A DNA stretch of 35,916 nucleotides from a bacterium (GCA_021785915.1 JAJYEF010000005.1:1-35916), one strand, 5' to 3'. Positions 9,041 through 19,091 are shown, counted from the stretch's first letter. Translations and numbers: made by a program. Notes: generated from the sequence alone by a model not told the origin.

Positions 9041-11029
9041 TTAATTTTTAAGCATTTTTATCTGGTCTCTTAATATGGTTGCTGTTTCAAAGTCCAGATC
9101 TTTTGCGGCCTGTCTCATTTCCTTGGAGAGCCTTTTTATAAGTTTTTGTCTTTCATCGGGCAAGATTACTTCTTTTTTGCTTAACGTTAACAAATAATTT
9201 ATTTCTTCGTTTTCCTCTTCCCGCTGTTCAATCAGTTTTGCCCTGATTGATTTTTCGATAGATCTTGGAGTTATCTTGTGCTTTTTGTTATAGGCAATTT
9301 GGATTTTCCTTCTTCTTGTTACTTCGTCGATTGCGGCCTGCATGGATTTTGTTACGGTATCGGCATACATAATAACTTCGGAATCTACATTTCTTGCCGC
9401 CCTTCCCATAGTTTGTATAAGCGAAGTGCGGCTTCTTAAGAAACCTTCTTTGTCTGCGTCAAGGATTGCTACAAGTGCTACTTCCGGCAGATCAAGGCCC
9501 TCTCTTAACAAGTTAATTCCTACCAACACGTCGTGTTCTCCCTGTCTAAGTCTGTCTAACACGTCCTGTCTTTTGAGCGTTTCGATATCCGAATGAAGGT
9601 ACGACACCTTGACACCCCTTTCCTCCAAAAAAGAAGAAAGGTCTTCCGCCATTCGTTTGGTTAGCGTTGTTACCAATACCCTTTGTTTTTTGGAAACTCT
9701 TTGTTCAATTTCTTTTATTAAGTCGTCAATTTGTCCTTTAGTCGGTTTTACGGTTACCTTGGGGTCTACAAGGCCGGTAGGCCTTATTAGCTGCTCGGCC
9801 ACTGCGTTGTCCTGTGCGGCGAGGCTTAACTCGTACTCATCAGGTGTCGCGCTTACATATATCGCCTTGTGGATCCTTGTCATAAATTCTTCAAATCTTA
9901 ATGGCCGGTTATCAAGCGCCGAGGGGAGGCGAAAGCCGTATTCTATCAGAGTTTCCTTTCTAGCTCTGTCCCCGTTATACATTCCCCTTATCTGCGGTAC
10001 GGTAATGTGCGATTCGTCAATTATCGTAAGAAAGTCATTTGAGCATTCCTGAAAATAATTTAATAAGGTATAGGGAGGTTCACCGGGCTTGCGCCCGTCA
10101 AAATATCTGGAATAATTCTCTATCCCGTTTACATATCCTATCTGGTTAATCATGTCAAGGTCAAAGTTAGTGCGCTGATTTAGTCTGTGGGCCTCCAAAA
10201 TTTTTCCTTTATTTTTAAGATCTTCAACTCTTTTTGCAAGATCCTCCCTAATTTTTGGAAAAACGTCTTTATACGTCAACGGATTTGTCATATAGTGTTT
10301 GGCGGGATATATAACTGTTGAATCCAATACGCTTATCGTATCGCCTGATATAGCGTCGAATTCCATGAGTTTTTGTATTTTGCCGTTTGAAACCGCAATC
10401 CTTATCCCCGTATCAAGGTACGCGGGGAAAAGGTCGATGTCTTCGCCCCTTACCCTGAAGCTTCCCCTCTGGAATGCGTAATCGTTTCTTTCATATTGCA
10501 GGTCAGAAAGTCTTAACAAGATGTCTTTTTGTTCAAGCTTGACACCGGATTTTAATTCCATCACAAATTTACCGTATTCAATGGGGGAGCCGAGGTTATA
10601 AATACTTGAAACAGACGCGACGACGATTACATCCTTTCTTGTCAAAAGGTTAGTGGTTGCGGCGAGCCTTAGTTTGTCTATTTCTTCGTTTATTTCCACC
10701 TCTTTTTCTATATATGTATCGCTTTGGGGAATATATGCTTCGGGTTGATAAAAATCATAGTACGAAACGAAATAACAAACTGCGTTATCCGGAAAAAAGT
10801 CCCTGAATTCCTGGTAAAGCTGCGCAGCCAAGGTTTTATTGTGGGAAATGACCAGAGTAGGCTTCTGCACTTTTTCGATTACATTAGCCATCGTAAAGGT
10901 TTTTCCGCTTCCGGTCACTCCTAGAAGCACTTGGTTTCTATAGCCTTCATTAAGTCCCCTGGTTAGCTTTTCTATAGCCTGCGGTTGGTCGCCTGTAGGT
11001 TTAAAATCGGAAATAAGTTTAAATTTCAT
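9041..11029 (-). CDS. uvrB: Excinuclease ABC subunit B
   Basis: MKFKLISDFKPTGDQPQAIEKLTRG...LLGVTGSGKTFTMANVI...SYYDFYQPEAYIP...GINLLREGLDLPEVALVAILDADKEGFLRS; UVR motif at C-terminus. ATG at 11029 preferred over the longer ORF start at 11083. Confidence 0.96.
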   Translation of the reverse strand: MKFKLISDFKPTGDQPQAIEKLTRGLNEGYRNQVLLGVTGSGKTFTMANVIEKVQKPTLVISHNKTLAAQLYQEFRDFFPDNAVCYFVSYYDFYQPEAYIPQSDTYIEKEVEINEEIDKLRLAATTNLLTRKDVIVVASVSSIYNLGSPIEYGKFVMELKSGVKLEQKDILLRLSDLQYERNDYAFQRGSFRVRGEDIDLFPAYLDTGIRIAVSNGKIQKLMEFDAISGDTISVLDSTVIYPAKHYMTNPLTYKDVFPKIREDLAKRVEDLKNKGKILEAHRLNQRTNFDLDMINQIGYVNGIENYSRYFDGRKPGEPPYTLLNYFQECSNDFLTIIDESHITVPQIRGMYNGDRARKETLIEYGFRLPSALDNRPLRFEEFMTRIHKAIYVSATPDEYELSLAAQDNAVAEQLIRPTGLVDPKVTVKPTKGQIDDLIKEIEQRVSKKQRVLVTTLTKRMAEDLSSFLEERGVKVSYLHSDIETLKRQDVLDRLRQGEHDVLVGINLLREGLDLPEVALVAILDADKEGFLRSRTSLIQTMGRAARNVDSEVIMYADTVTKSMQAAIDEVTRRRKIQIAYNKKHKITPRSIEKSIRAKLIEQREEENEEINYLLTLSKKEVILPDERQKLIKRLSKEMRQAAKDLDFETATILRDQIKMLKN

Positions 11030-11067
11030 TAGGCCAATTTTAACATAAAAAGATATAGTTAGACATC

Positions 11068-11097
11068 TTGACAAAGTTTGCATTTTTTTCGTATAAA
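11068..11097 (+). promoter_or_regulatory. Candidate sigma-70-type promoter for lexA
   Basis: TTGACA (11068-11073), 18 bp, TATAAA (11092-11097), ATG at 11130. Confidence 0.6.
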
Positions 11098-11129
11098 ATA
11101 TTAGTAAATAATTATTACATTTAAACTAT

Positions 11130-11759
11130 ATGTCAGGCGTTTTATACAGAAAAGAAAGAGAAGTTTTAGAATTTTTAGCCCAGTTTCAGAAGCAATACGG
11201 GTATTCTCCCACACTTGCCGAAATCGCACAGGGTACCGGGCACAGGAGCAACTCGACGGTCCATACTTTAATTAAGTCGCTTGTGGATAAGGGCTATGTG
11301 CAGAAGGTCGACGGCAATACCCGGGTTTTAAAAATAGTCGACGAAAAAGTTACTCTTTCGCTTGCAGGCAGTAAGCCATCGGTCGAGCTTCCGTTGATGG
11401 GGTTCATAGCAGCAGGTGCCCCTCTGGAGCCCTACAGTGACCCTAACGCGTCGTTCTTCATCTCCTCGTCTCTTTTATCGGGGAAAAATACTGCGTATGT
11501 CTTAAAGGTAAAGGGAAGCTCAATGATAGAGGAAGGGATCTTGGACGGGGATTATGTCGTAATCGAGAAAATAAAAGAGCCTGTTAACGGTGATATTGTT
11601 GTTGCAATAGTAGACGATAATCTCGCAACGCTTAAAAAGTTCTACAGGGAAAACGACAGGGTGGTGCTAAGACCGGCAAATTCGGAAATGTCTCCAATTT
11701 ATCCTACGAGTTTGGTTATTCAGGGGAAAGTAGTCGGGTTAGTAAGGAAATTCGACTAA
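11130..11759 (+). CDS. lexA: LexA repressor
   Basis: wHTH N-terminus, AG cleavage site in LPLMGFIAAGAPLEPY, catalytic Ser in VKGSSMIEEGILDGD and Lys in ATLKKFYREND. Confidence 0.93.
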   Translation: MSGVLYRKEREVLEFLAQFQKQYGYSPTLAEIAQGTGHRSNSTVHTLIKSLVDKGYVQKVDGNTRVLKIVDEKVTLSLAGSKPSVELPLMGFIAAGAPLEPYSDPNASFFISSSLLSGKNTAYVLKVKGSSMIEEGILDGDYVVIEKIKEPVNGDIVVAIVDDNLATLKKFYRENDRVVLRPANSEMSPIYPTSLVIQGKVVGLVRKFD

Positions 11760-12382
11760 TTTTTTTTGAATTTGATTATCTTAAGCTTGTGGTTAATGTA
11801 GGCTAGAGCCGCAACAATAATTAATACGACTATTACGAGATCAAATTTCCTGAAATATCCTCCTATTGTATCCCATTTGCTACCAAGATAAAATCCTATA
11901 TAAGTTAAACATATGACCCAAATAGTAGATCCGGCGACAGTATAGCTTACAAACCTAACGAGTTTCATGCGCGAGATGCCCGCGGGAAGCGATATATAGG
12001 TCCTGAGCCCGGGAATAAGCCTTGAAAAGAAAACAACCTTAGAGCCGTAATTATTAAACCATCGCATAGCCCTTTCATAATCATCCTGTGTAACGAGAAT
12101 AAATTTTCCGTATTTTTTTATTAAATTAAGTAAAATATTTTCTTGAAGAAAATAGCCTATCGCATAGCTTATCAAGGCTCCGGTCAAATCTCCAAGAATT
12201 CCGGCAATTACCACGAATGTAAATAATAAGGATCCCTTGTCCGAAAGAAAACCGGCAAAAGGAAGAGTCACTTCCGATGGTACCGGTATCAAGGCTGATT
12301 CAAGGGTCATTAAAATATAAACGCCCAGGTAGCCTGCTTGGCTGATTAGATGTATAATGATGCCTGTTAAGCTTTCGAGCAT
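11756..12382 (-). CDS. DedA family membrane protein
   Basis: GYLGVYILMTLESALIPVPSEVTLPFAGFL...GDLTGALISYAIGYF...FFSRLIPGLRTYISLPAGISRM. Confidence 0.92.
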   Translation of the reverse strand: MLESLTGIIIHLISQAGYLGVYILMTLESALIPVPSEVTLPFAGFLSDKGSLLFTFVVIAGILGDLTGALISYAIGYFLQENILLNLIKKYGKFILVTQDDYERAMRWFNNYGSKVVFFSRLIPGLRTYISLPAGISRMKLVRFVSYTVAGSTIWVICLTYIGFYLGSKWDTIGGYFRKFDLVIVVLIIVAALAYINHKLKIIKFKKN

Positions 12383-12391
12383 AAATTAAAA

Positions 12392-13087
12392 ATGGGCAAC
12401 CTGTTTATTGTAGCAACACCGATTGGCAATTTACAAGACATATCGCTTAGGGCTTTGGAAACCTTGGAAAACGTGGATTTTATCGCTTGCGAAGATACAA
12501 GAAGAGCCTTTTTATTAATAGGACGTTTTTTCAAAGGAAGCGAAAAGGAAATGAAGCGCAAGCTTTTTTCTTATTATGAAGAGAAAGAGAATGTTAAAAT
12601 TCCCCAGGTGTTAAATTTACTTTATAACGGAAAAAATGTTGCGCTTATCTCCGATGCGGGCACGCCCCTGATTTCCGACCCCGGATATAAACTGGTAAGG
12701 GAGTGCATAGAAAATAAGATCAAAGTTATATCCGTGCCCGGCGCATCTTCCGTGATTTCCTCGCTAGTTGTATCAGGACTCCCGACCGATAAATTTTTGT
12801 TTTTAGGTTTTTTGCCGCAAAAACCCGGACATAGACTAAAATTTTTGGAAAAAGTTAAGGACTCCTTAAAAGGAATTCAACCTACGGTGGTATTTTTTGA
12901 ATCTCCTCATAAGTTTTTAAAAAATTTAACGGATTTAGGATCTGTTTTCGGGGATATAGACATAGTGGTAGTCCGCGAAAACACGAAAATGCATGAAGAA
13001 GTATTTACGGGTAAAATAAGTGAAGTGGCAAATAAGTACGAAAAGGGCGTTAGAGGCGAAATTACAGTACTTTTCAACACTAAATAG
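12392..13087 (+). CDS. rsmI: 16S rRNA 2'-O-ribose C1402 methyltransferase RsmI
   Basis: MGNLFIVATPIGNLQDISLRALETL...ACEDTRR...ALISDAGTPLISDPGYKLV...VPGASSVISSLVVSGLPTDKFLFLGFLP. Confidence 0.95.
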   Translation: MGNLFIVATPIGNLQDISLRALETLENVDFIACEDTRRAFLLIGRFFKGSEKEMKRKLFSYYEEKENVKIPQVLNLLYNGKNVALISDAGTPLISDPGYKLVRECIENKIKVISVPGASSVISSLVVSGLPTDKFLFLGFLPQKPGHRLKFLEKVKDSLKGIQPTVVFFESPHKFLKNLTDLGSVFGDIDIVVVRENTKMHEEVFTGKISEVANKYEKGVRGEITVLFNTK

Positions 13088-14342
13088 ACTTAAGCTGCCT
13101 TTCGATTTGCAGAAGCCTGTTATATTTCGCAACTCTTTCGCCTCTTTGCGGCGCTCCGAATTTTACATAATCGGCGGAAACAGCAACCGCGAAATCGGCA
13201 ATAAAATCGTCGTTAGTTTCCCCCGACCTGTGCGATGCGATAATTCTTAAACCGGATTGCCTTGCCATTTCGACAACAGCCAGTGATTCTATAACCGTGC
13301 CTATCTGGTTAGGTTTTATTATGATTCCCGATATCGCCTTTTTATTGAGTGCTGTTTGGAGCCTATACGGGTTTGTCGCGGTAAGGTCGTCTCCAACGAT
13401 TAAAGTTTGCTGTGACATTCTTGCACAAAGTTGAGTCCATCCTTCCCAATCGTCTTCGGCAAGTCCATCCTCGAGATAGAGAAAATGGTAGTCTTTATTC
13501 ATCGCCTCATAAAATGCAATTAAATCTTTTGAATCAAGCGCCATAGCTTTATCTTTTATATGATACCGGTGTTCGGATAAAATGTTATTGGCTGCCGCGT
13601 CGAGTCCGAGGAATACGTCAAAACCGATTCTTATATTTGTTGTCTCTATCGCTTGTCTTAGCGCCTGTAATGCGTCCTGATTGGTGGCAAGCTTTGGAGA
13701 AAATCCGCCTTCATCTCCGATTAGGGTAGACAAATTATTTTCTGCAAATGTTTTTTTAAGCGTAAAGTATATTGTTGTTCCTAACTCCAAGGCTTCCTCA
13801 TAGGATTTTGAGGTTGCCGGAATAACGAGGAATTCCTGGAAGTCCAAATTCCCGGATGAGGCATGCTTTCCCCCGTTTATGACATTAAATGCGGGGGTAG
13901 GAATCTTTAGAGGGACTTTATCGTTTTTTACATACTCCCTCAGGTACATATAAAGCGGGAGAACCGAGCTTCTAGCCGATGCTTTTGCAACCGCGATAGA
14001 TACCGAAAGAATAGCGTTTGAACCAAGCTTGGATTTATTTTGCGTTCCGTCAAGCTGGATCATTTTCTTGTCAATATCTTGCTGTCTTGAGGCTTCCATT
14101 CCTATTAAGGTAGGGGCAATCAAGTTTGCGATATTTGAAATAGCGTTATTAACGCTTAAACCCTGAAATTTTTTTTCATCGTTGTCCCTTAGTTCGACTG
14201 CCTCATATTTTCCGGTTGAAGTTCCTGTAGGAACAGAGGCAATTCCGTATGCTCCGTCCGACAAAATTACCGTAGTTTCAATTGTAGGATGCCCTTTGGC
14301 ATTTAAAATTTGCCTTGCCAGAATTTGTTTAATTTTAGCCAT
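13080..14342 (-). CDS. eno: Enolase, divergent paralog 1
   Basis: LARQILNAKGHPTIETTV, GTSTGKYEAVELRD, NGGKHASSGNLDFQEFLV, IGDEGGFSP, LEDGLAEDDWEGW, IIKPNQIGT, ASHRSGET, RVAKYNRLLQIE. Catalytic residues appear retained. Confidence 0.9.
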   Translation of the reverse strand: MAKIKQILARQILNAKGHPTIETTVILSDGAYGIASVPTGTSTGKYEAVELRDNDEKKFQGLSVNNAISNIANLIAPTLIGMEASRQQDIDKKMIQLDGTQNKSKLGSNAILSVSIAVAKASARSSVLPLYMYLREYVKNDKVPLKIPTPAFNVINGGKHASSGNLDFQEFLVIPATSKSYEEALELGTTIYFTLKKTFAENNLSTLIGDEGGFSPKLATNQDALQALRQAIETTNIRIGFDVFLGLDAAANNILSEHRYHIKDKAMALDSKDLIAFYEAMNKDYHFLYLEDGLAEDDWEGWTQLCARMSQQTLIVGDDLTATNPYRLQTALNKKAISGIIIKPNQIGTVIESLAVVEMARQSGLRIIASHRSGETNDDFIADFAVAVSADYVKFGAPQRGERVAKYNRLLQIERQLKSI

Positions 14343-16581
14343 TGATTTTTTTAATAACCTCCTTTTCTGCCTGAGAAACCGACTTCCTTATTTCATCGAG
14401 TAAATCCGGGGTAACCGAAACGTCTGTTATTCCCCATAATACCAAATTTTTAATAAGTTCTGAAGAATTAGCTGTCAATTCACCGTGTATGGAACTTGAT
14501 ATCATAGCTTTGTTTGCTATTTTTATGGCATTTTCAAAAGCCCAAAGAATCGCGGGATCTAAGTAATCATACTGGTTTAGAATTTCAGGATTATAGACGT
14601 CTTCGCCTATAAAAAGGCTTGTTAAATAGTCCGTATTGATCGAAATTCCGTCTATACCGGCCTTAATGTACCTGTCAAGGAGGATTACGTTTTCCGGGGT
14701 ATTAATCTCCATCCATATTTTAAAGTTCGATGACCTTTCAAGGCCTATTCCATTTATCATTTTTTTTATCGAAGTGAGTTCGTTAAAGCTTCTTACAAAT
14801 GGAATTAATAAGCAGAAGTTGTTAAGCTTTATTGAATCTTTTGCTTTTTTAATAGCGTTGAGCTCAATTTCCAATACTTTCGGGTTTTGTATGTGTCTTA
14901 ATGCGCCTCTAAAGCCGAGTATGGGATTTTTTTCCAAAGGTTCGTATTCTTTTCCGCCCGCAAGTTTTCTGTATTCGTCGGTCGTAAGGCTCGACAGTTT
15001 ATAAATAACCGTCCGTTGATCAAATGCCTGGCAAAATTTTGTGATTTCGCTTGCAAGCCAATCGGTCATTTCTTTTTTCTTGCCTTCTTTGAGGATTTTT
15101 TTAGGATGAGTTCCGAAGCTGGAAAATAAAATTCCCCCGTCTAAAAATACTCCTTCCGCGTTTTTCTGGGAAACCGCTTCGAGCTGCTTTACTCCGGAGA
15201 TACTTACATAAAGTTTAGTTGCGGTTTTTATTGTATCTTGCTGCAGATTTCTGGACGAGTAACTTGCAAACCCGCCTCTATAAATTTCTCCGGCCGTTCC
15301 GTTAACGGTCACAATAGACCCCTCGGTCAGAGTTTCTGTTGCATTTTGCGAGTTAATAACTGCAGGGATCCCCAATTTTTTGGAGGAAAGTGCAGCATGT
15401 GATCTTTTATTGCCCTTGTCGGTTACGATTGCCGCGGATTTTTCCATGGCGGAAATATAATCCGGGTCTGTTTCCCGGCAGACTAAAATGTCGCCCGGGC
15501 CTACCTTATTAAGGTCTTTTTTTTCTAAAATAACCCTAACGGGGCCCGAGGCTATACCGGGATTTGCAGCAACCGCCTTGATTAAAATATCGTCATTTTT
15601 AGCTTCATTGGAAGTTTGATTGCCGTTACCAAAAGTATCTATTTGCTTTGAGTCTATGATGTATATTTTATTATTCTCAATAGCCCAATTTATTTCCTGT
15701 GGAAAATAAAAATAATTTTCGAGTTTTTTCCCCAAGGCCGCTAGGCTCACAATTTCTTCGTCAGAAATTTTTTGCTTATTTTGGTCGTGTTTTCCTATGG
15801 AAAATTCTTTATCCGACGTGCCGGCTTTTTTAAGAAGTTTTTGTTGTGACGCAATAGATTTTCCTAAAATTGTAAAGTCGTTTTTGTCGATCTCGTAGAG
15901 GTCGGGGTCGGTTTTTCCTTCCAAAAGAAGTTCGCCCAAACCATAGATTGCTTTAATTATTATTTTGCTTTTATTATTTGTTCTGGGATCTATCGTAAAC
16001 AGTGCTCCGGACCTTTCCGATTCGACCATTTTCTGGACTATAAGGGATACGTTTATGGCCGTGTGATCGAGTTTATTTTCTTCTCTGTAAAATATCGACC
16101 TCGGTTCAAAAAGCGAAGCCCATAACAGTTTTATTTTTTCAACAAGTACAGCATCGCCTTTTACGTTAAGGAAAGCCTCCTTTTGTAGCGCAAAAGACAT
16201 GTAGGACAGGTCCTTAAGAGCAGTTGAGAGTCGTACTGCGACAAGAGGTTCGCCAAGGGAGGCATATGCAAAAAGAATTTCCTGAATAATTTCATCGGGG
16301 ATTGTAGCGGACATTATGTAATTTTTTATGTGCGATGAAACTTGGGCGATTGATTTTAGGTCTTCGAAATTTGCAGTTTGTATAAGATGTTTAATTTTTA
16401 AGTCAAGCTTATTTTCTTTAATAAATAAGTTAAAGGAGTGGGAAGTAAGCACGAAGCCTTCGGGCACGGGAAAGCCCGAGCTTGCCATTTCCCCCAAAGC
16501 TACGGCTTTATCACCGGCTAACTTTATATCATCTTTATCTATTTCTTTAAACCACGATATAAAATTAGACTTATTGCCCAT
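14335..16581 (-). CDS. Phosphoenolpyruvate synthase-like protein with apparently degenerate PEP site
   Basis: PEP-synthase domain order and many motifs (KAVALGEMASSGFPVPEGFVLTS, VAVRLSTALKDLSYMSFALQ, SGALFTIDPRTN, GLGELLLEGKTDPDLY, SHAALSSKKLGIPAV, NPILGFRGALRHI), with several catalytic residues substituted. Overlaps eno by 8 bp. Confidence 0.85.
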   Translation of the reverse strand: MGNKSNFISWFKEIDKDDIKLAGDKAVALGEMASSGFPVPEGFVLTSHSFNLFIKENKLDLKIKHLIQTANFEDLKSIAQVSSHIKNYIMSATIPDEIIQEILFAYASLGEPLVAVRLSTALKDLSYMSFALQKEAFLNVKGDAVLVEKIKLLWASLFEPRSIFYREENKLDHTAINVSLIVQKMVESERSGALFTIDPRTNNKSKIIIKAIYGLGELLLEGKTDPDLYEIDKNDFTILGKSIASQQKLLKKAGTSDKEFSIGKHDQNKQKISDEEIVSLAALGKKLENYFYFPQEINWAIENNKIYIIDSKQIDTFGNGNQTSNEAKNDDILIKAVAANPGIASGPVRVILEKKDLNKVGPGDILVCRETDPDYISAMEKSAAIVTDKGNKRSHAALSSKKLGIPAVINSQNATETLTEGSIVTVNGTAGEIYRGGFASYSSRNLQQDTIKTATKLYVSISGVKQLEAVSQKNAEGVFLDGGILFSSFGTHPKKILKEGKKKEMTDWLASEITKFCQAFDQRTVIYKLSSLTTDEYRKLAGGKEYEPLEKNPILGFRGALRHIQNPKVLEIELNAIKKAKDSIKLNNFCLLIPFVRSFNELTSIKKMINGIGLERSSNFKIWMEINTPENVILLDRYIKAGIDGISINTDYLTSLFIGEDVYNPEILNQYDYLDPAILWAFENAIKIANKAMISSSIHGELTANSSELIKNLVLWGITDVSVTPDLLDEIRKSVSQAEKEVIKKING

Positions 16582-16673
16582 AAATTTATTATCTTTTTTC
16601 TTTGGAAATTAATCAAGTGGTCTATTTTTTACACTGTTAAATGACATTCGGACCAATCTTATTGAAACCGGGA

Positions 16674-17717
16674 TTATTTAACAGGGTGAAGCTGTTCTTT
16701 AAAATAATCCACCCAGGGGATGACGCTTGGGTCCTGGTCGTAAAGGACAGCAAGATAAAAGGACAGAAATCCGCCGAGAGAAAGGATTTCAAGCATCTGG
16801 GAAAGTTTAGTTTCGCCTTTTGCTTTATATTCAAGGGGTTTTACGCCGTTTTTATTTACGACATCTTTTGTAAGCGTTATACGTTTTTTAATAATTTGCG
16901 GGTAAAATTCCGAATCGAGAAATAGGCAAACCAGTTTTCTGTCTTTGGGGTTTTTGAGCCCTTCCATTAAATGGTGGTTTAATTCCGGAATGTCTTCAAA
17001 CGCAGAAAAGCTTTTAGCGGTTTCGTTTAACTGGTTTCTTATTATATGCGCGTTTCCTTCCAGGAAAAGCGAAGCAAAAATCAAGGGGATTCTTCCTTCA
17101 ATCTCTTGCGCAAGTTTTTTTGCCTCGCGCATTATATTTTCTTGCGCGTTTCTTAAATGATCTATTGCGTCCGTTACTTCGCTGTCTTTAATTTCTATAA
17201 TTCCGAGTTTGTTCAAAATCGCAATTGTTCCAAGCACTATATATCCTGTTCCAAGCCTCGGTTGTCCCGACGGGTTATTAACAGGTTCAAAAACAATCCC
17301 TTGCATAGTATTGTCCTTTATAAAATCCGCAAGTTTTCCTCCACTCGTTAAGACAATCGTCTTGCTTCCCTTGTTTTTTGCTTCATTTGCGCAGGACAGC
17401 GTTTCTTCGGTATTTCCCGAATAGCTGGTCAAAACAACTAGGGTAGAGGAATCCGCAAATGCGGGAAGATCGTAGCCGTTTTGTACAACAAGCGGGACAT
17501 TCAGTTTATCTTTAAACATCGAAAGCATAACGTGCCCACCGTATGAAGACCCTCCCATTCCGCAGATGACTATATTTTTAATGTTTGCGACAGGCAAATT
17601 TAAATTCTTAACGTCATTCCAAATCTGTTCGCATTGTTTATCAAGCAGTTTAGAGGACCCGAAAACATCTTTCGGATCGAGTTTTTTTATGTCTGATAAA
17701 TTGTTTAAGTCTGCCAT
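16674..17717 (-). CDS. Bifunctional phosphoglucose/phosphomannose isomerase family protein (SIS domain)
   Basis: VICGMGGSSYGGHVMLSMF, LTSYSGNTEETLSCANEAKNKG, FEDIPELNHHLMEGLKNP, late DVVNKNGVKPLEYKAKGET...YLAVLYDQDPSVIPWVDYFK. Confidence 0.88.
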   Translation of the reverse strand: MADLNNLSDIKKLDPKDVFGSSKLLDKQCEQIWNDVKNLNLPVANIKNIVICGMGGSSYGGHVMLSMFKDKLNVPLVVQNGYDLPAFADSSTLVVLTSYSGNTEETLSCANEAKNKGSKTIVLTSGGKLADFIKDNTMQGIVFEPVNNPSGQPRLGTGYIVLGTIAILNKLGIIEIKDSEVTDAIDHLRNAQENIMREAKKLAQEIEGRIPLIFASLFLEGNAHIIRNQLNETAKSFSAFEDIPELNHHLMEGLKNPKDRKLVCLFLDSEFYPQIIKKRITLTKDVVNKNGVKPLEYKAKGETKLSQMLEILSLGGFLSFYLAVLYDQDPSVIPWVDYFKEQLHPVK

Positions 17718-17720
17718 GAT

Positions 17721-19082
17721 TTAAGAATTATCCTTAATAAATTTTACCAGTTCTTTTGTTTTTTCTTCCTGCAGTTCCTTTGTTTTTGCTTCAAGGTTAA
17801 GCCTTAATAAAGGCTCTGTGTTTGATTTTCTTAAATTAAATCTCCATGACGGATATTCAACCGATAGGCCGTCAATAAATTCAATTTTACCATCATTGTA
17901 CTCTTCCTGCGCTTTTTTTATTATTTCATCCTTTTTTGCTGTTTCAAAATTTATTTCACCCGATATAAAATATTTAGATGTATAGGGGAGTGCCAGCTTT
18001 GAAAGGGTAGTGTCGTATTTGGAAAGCATCTCCAAAATTAAAAATAAAGGAATAATTCCGTTGTCCCTGTAAAAGTTTTGTTTAAAATAAAAATGAGAAG
18101 ACATCTCACCGGCAAAAATTGCATTTTCTTTGGCCATTCTCGCGGCAATTACCGTCATCCCGGGCTTTGAAATTATGGGTGTTCCGCCAGATTTTTTAAT
18201 TTCTTCACTGGTTGCCCAGATAAGTCTAGGATCTATAACGACCTTTGCTCCTTTATTTTTCTTAAGCAGTTCTTTTGCGAGTATCGCAGTAATAAAATAT
18301 CCTTCTATAAAATTTCCATTTTCATCGGCGAAAAAACACCTGTCTCCATCGGCATCCCAGGAAACCCCCAGGTCTGCATGCTGTTTTTTTATAAGCTCCA
18401 AAGTTTCTTTTCTGTTTTCGGGCAACAAAGGGTTCGGCGGTCCCTTAGGGAAGGTTCCGTCGGGCTTTTCGTTTAGTGGAATAAGGGTCAAAGGTAAATT
18501 AAAAAGTTCAACAGCCCTTTTTAAAATTAAATAGTCCACCCCAAAGTTTGCGTTTGCAACTATTTTCATGGGCTTTAAAGATTCGACGTTTATAAAAGAC
18601 GCGGACTTTTTAATAAAGTCATCCCTTACGTTTAATTTTTCGGTTTTACCCGGAGTTTTTGCTTTTGGAACAGAATAATTATTGCTTAGCACCATGTCTT
18701 TAATTTCAGATAAGCCGCTGTCGCCGGAAATCGGCACGGCATTCCTTTTACAAAAATTCATTCCATTATATTCCCTCGGATTATGCGAGGCAGAAATAGT
18801 AATACCACCGTCAACGTCGTTATTGCCGACTGCAAAGTAAAATTCGTCGGTAGAAACGGTTCCTATATCCAAAACATCCACGCCGGCTTCAAGGAACGAT
18901 TTCTCTATGCGTTCGTAAAGGCTGGGACCGGATTCACGAACATCTTTTCCTAAAACAACTTTTTTGGGATTTATCAGTTTTATGTAGCTTTGGGTTATTT
19001 TATATGCTATGTCTTCGTTGAAATCTTTTGGATAGACACCTCTTACATCGTAGGATTTAAAGATGGAAGGGTCGATGGTCAT
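17721..19082 (-). CDS. Phosphomannomutase/phosphoglucomutase
   Basis: IFKSYDVRGVYPKDFNEDIAYKI, VLGKDVRESGPSLYERI, GGITISASHNPREYNGMNF, SWDADGDRCFFADENG, GEMSSHFYFKQNFYRDNGI, RKSNTEPLLRLNLEA. Confidence 0.95.
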   Translation of the reverse strand: MTIDPSIFKSYDVRGVYPKDFNEDIAYKITQSYIKLINPKKVVLGKDVRESGPSLYERIEKSFLEAGVDVLDIGTVSTDEFYFAVGNNDVDGGITISASHNPREYNGMNFCKRNAVPISGDSGLSEIKDMVLSNNYSVPKAKTPGKTEKLNVRDDFIKKSASFINVESLKPMKIVANANFGVDYLILKRAVELFNLPLTLIPLNEKPDGTFPKGPPNPLLPENRKETLELIKKQHADLGVSWDADGDRCFFADENGNFIEGYFITAILAKELLKKNKGAKVVIDPRLIWATSEEIKKSGGTPIISKPGMTVIAARMAKENAIFAGEMSSHFYFKQNFYRDNGIIPLFLILEMLSKYDTTLSKLALPYTSKYFISGEINFETAKKDEIIKKAQEEYNDGKIEFIDGLSVEYPSWRFNLRKSNTEPLLRLNLEAKTKELQEEKTKELVKFIKDNS

Positions 19083-19091
19083 TATATAATA

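Noticed and set aside
9342-10052. Plus-strand ORFs 9342-9596 and 9609-10052 (up to 147 aa)
   Set aside because: Entirely antisense within the clearly coding uvrB; composition typical of reverse-frame artefacts.
16641-16925. 94-aa plus-strand ORF
   Set aside because: Mostly antisense to the PGI/PMI gene with no protein-family signal; shadow ORF.
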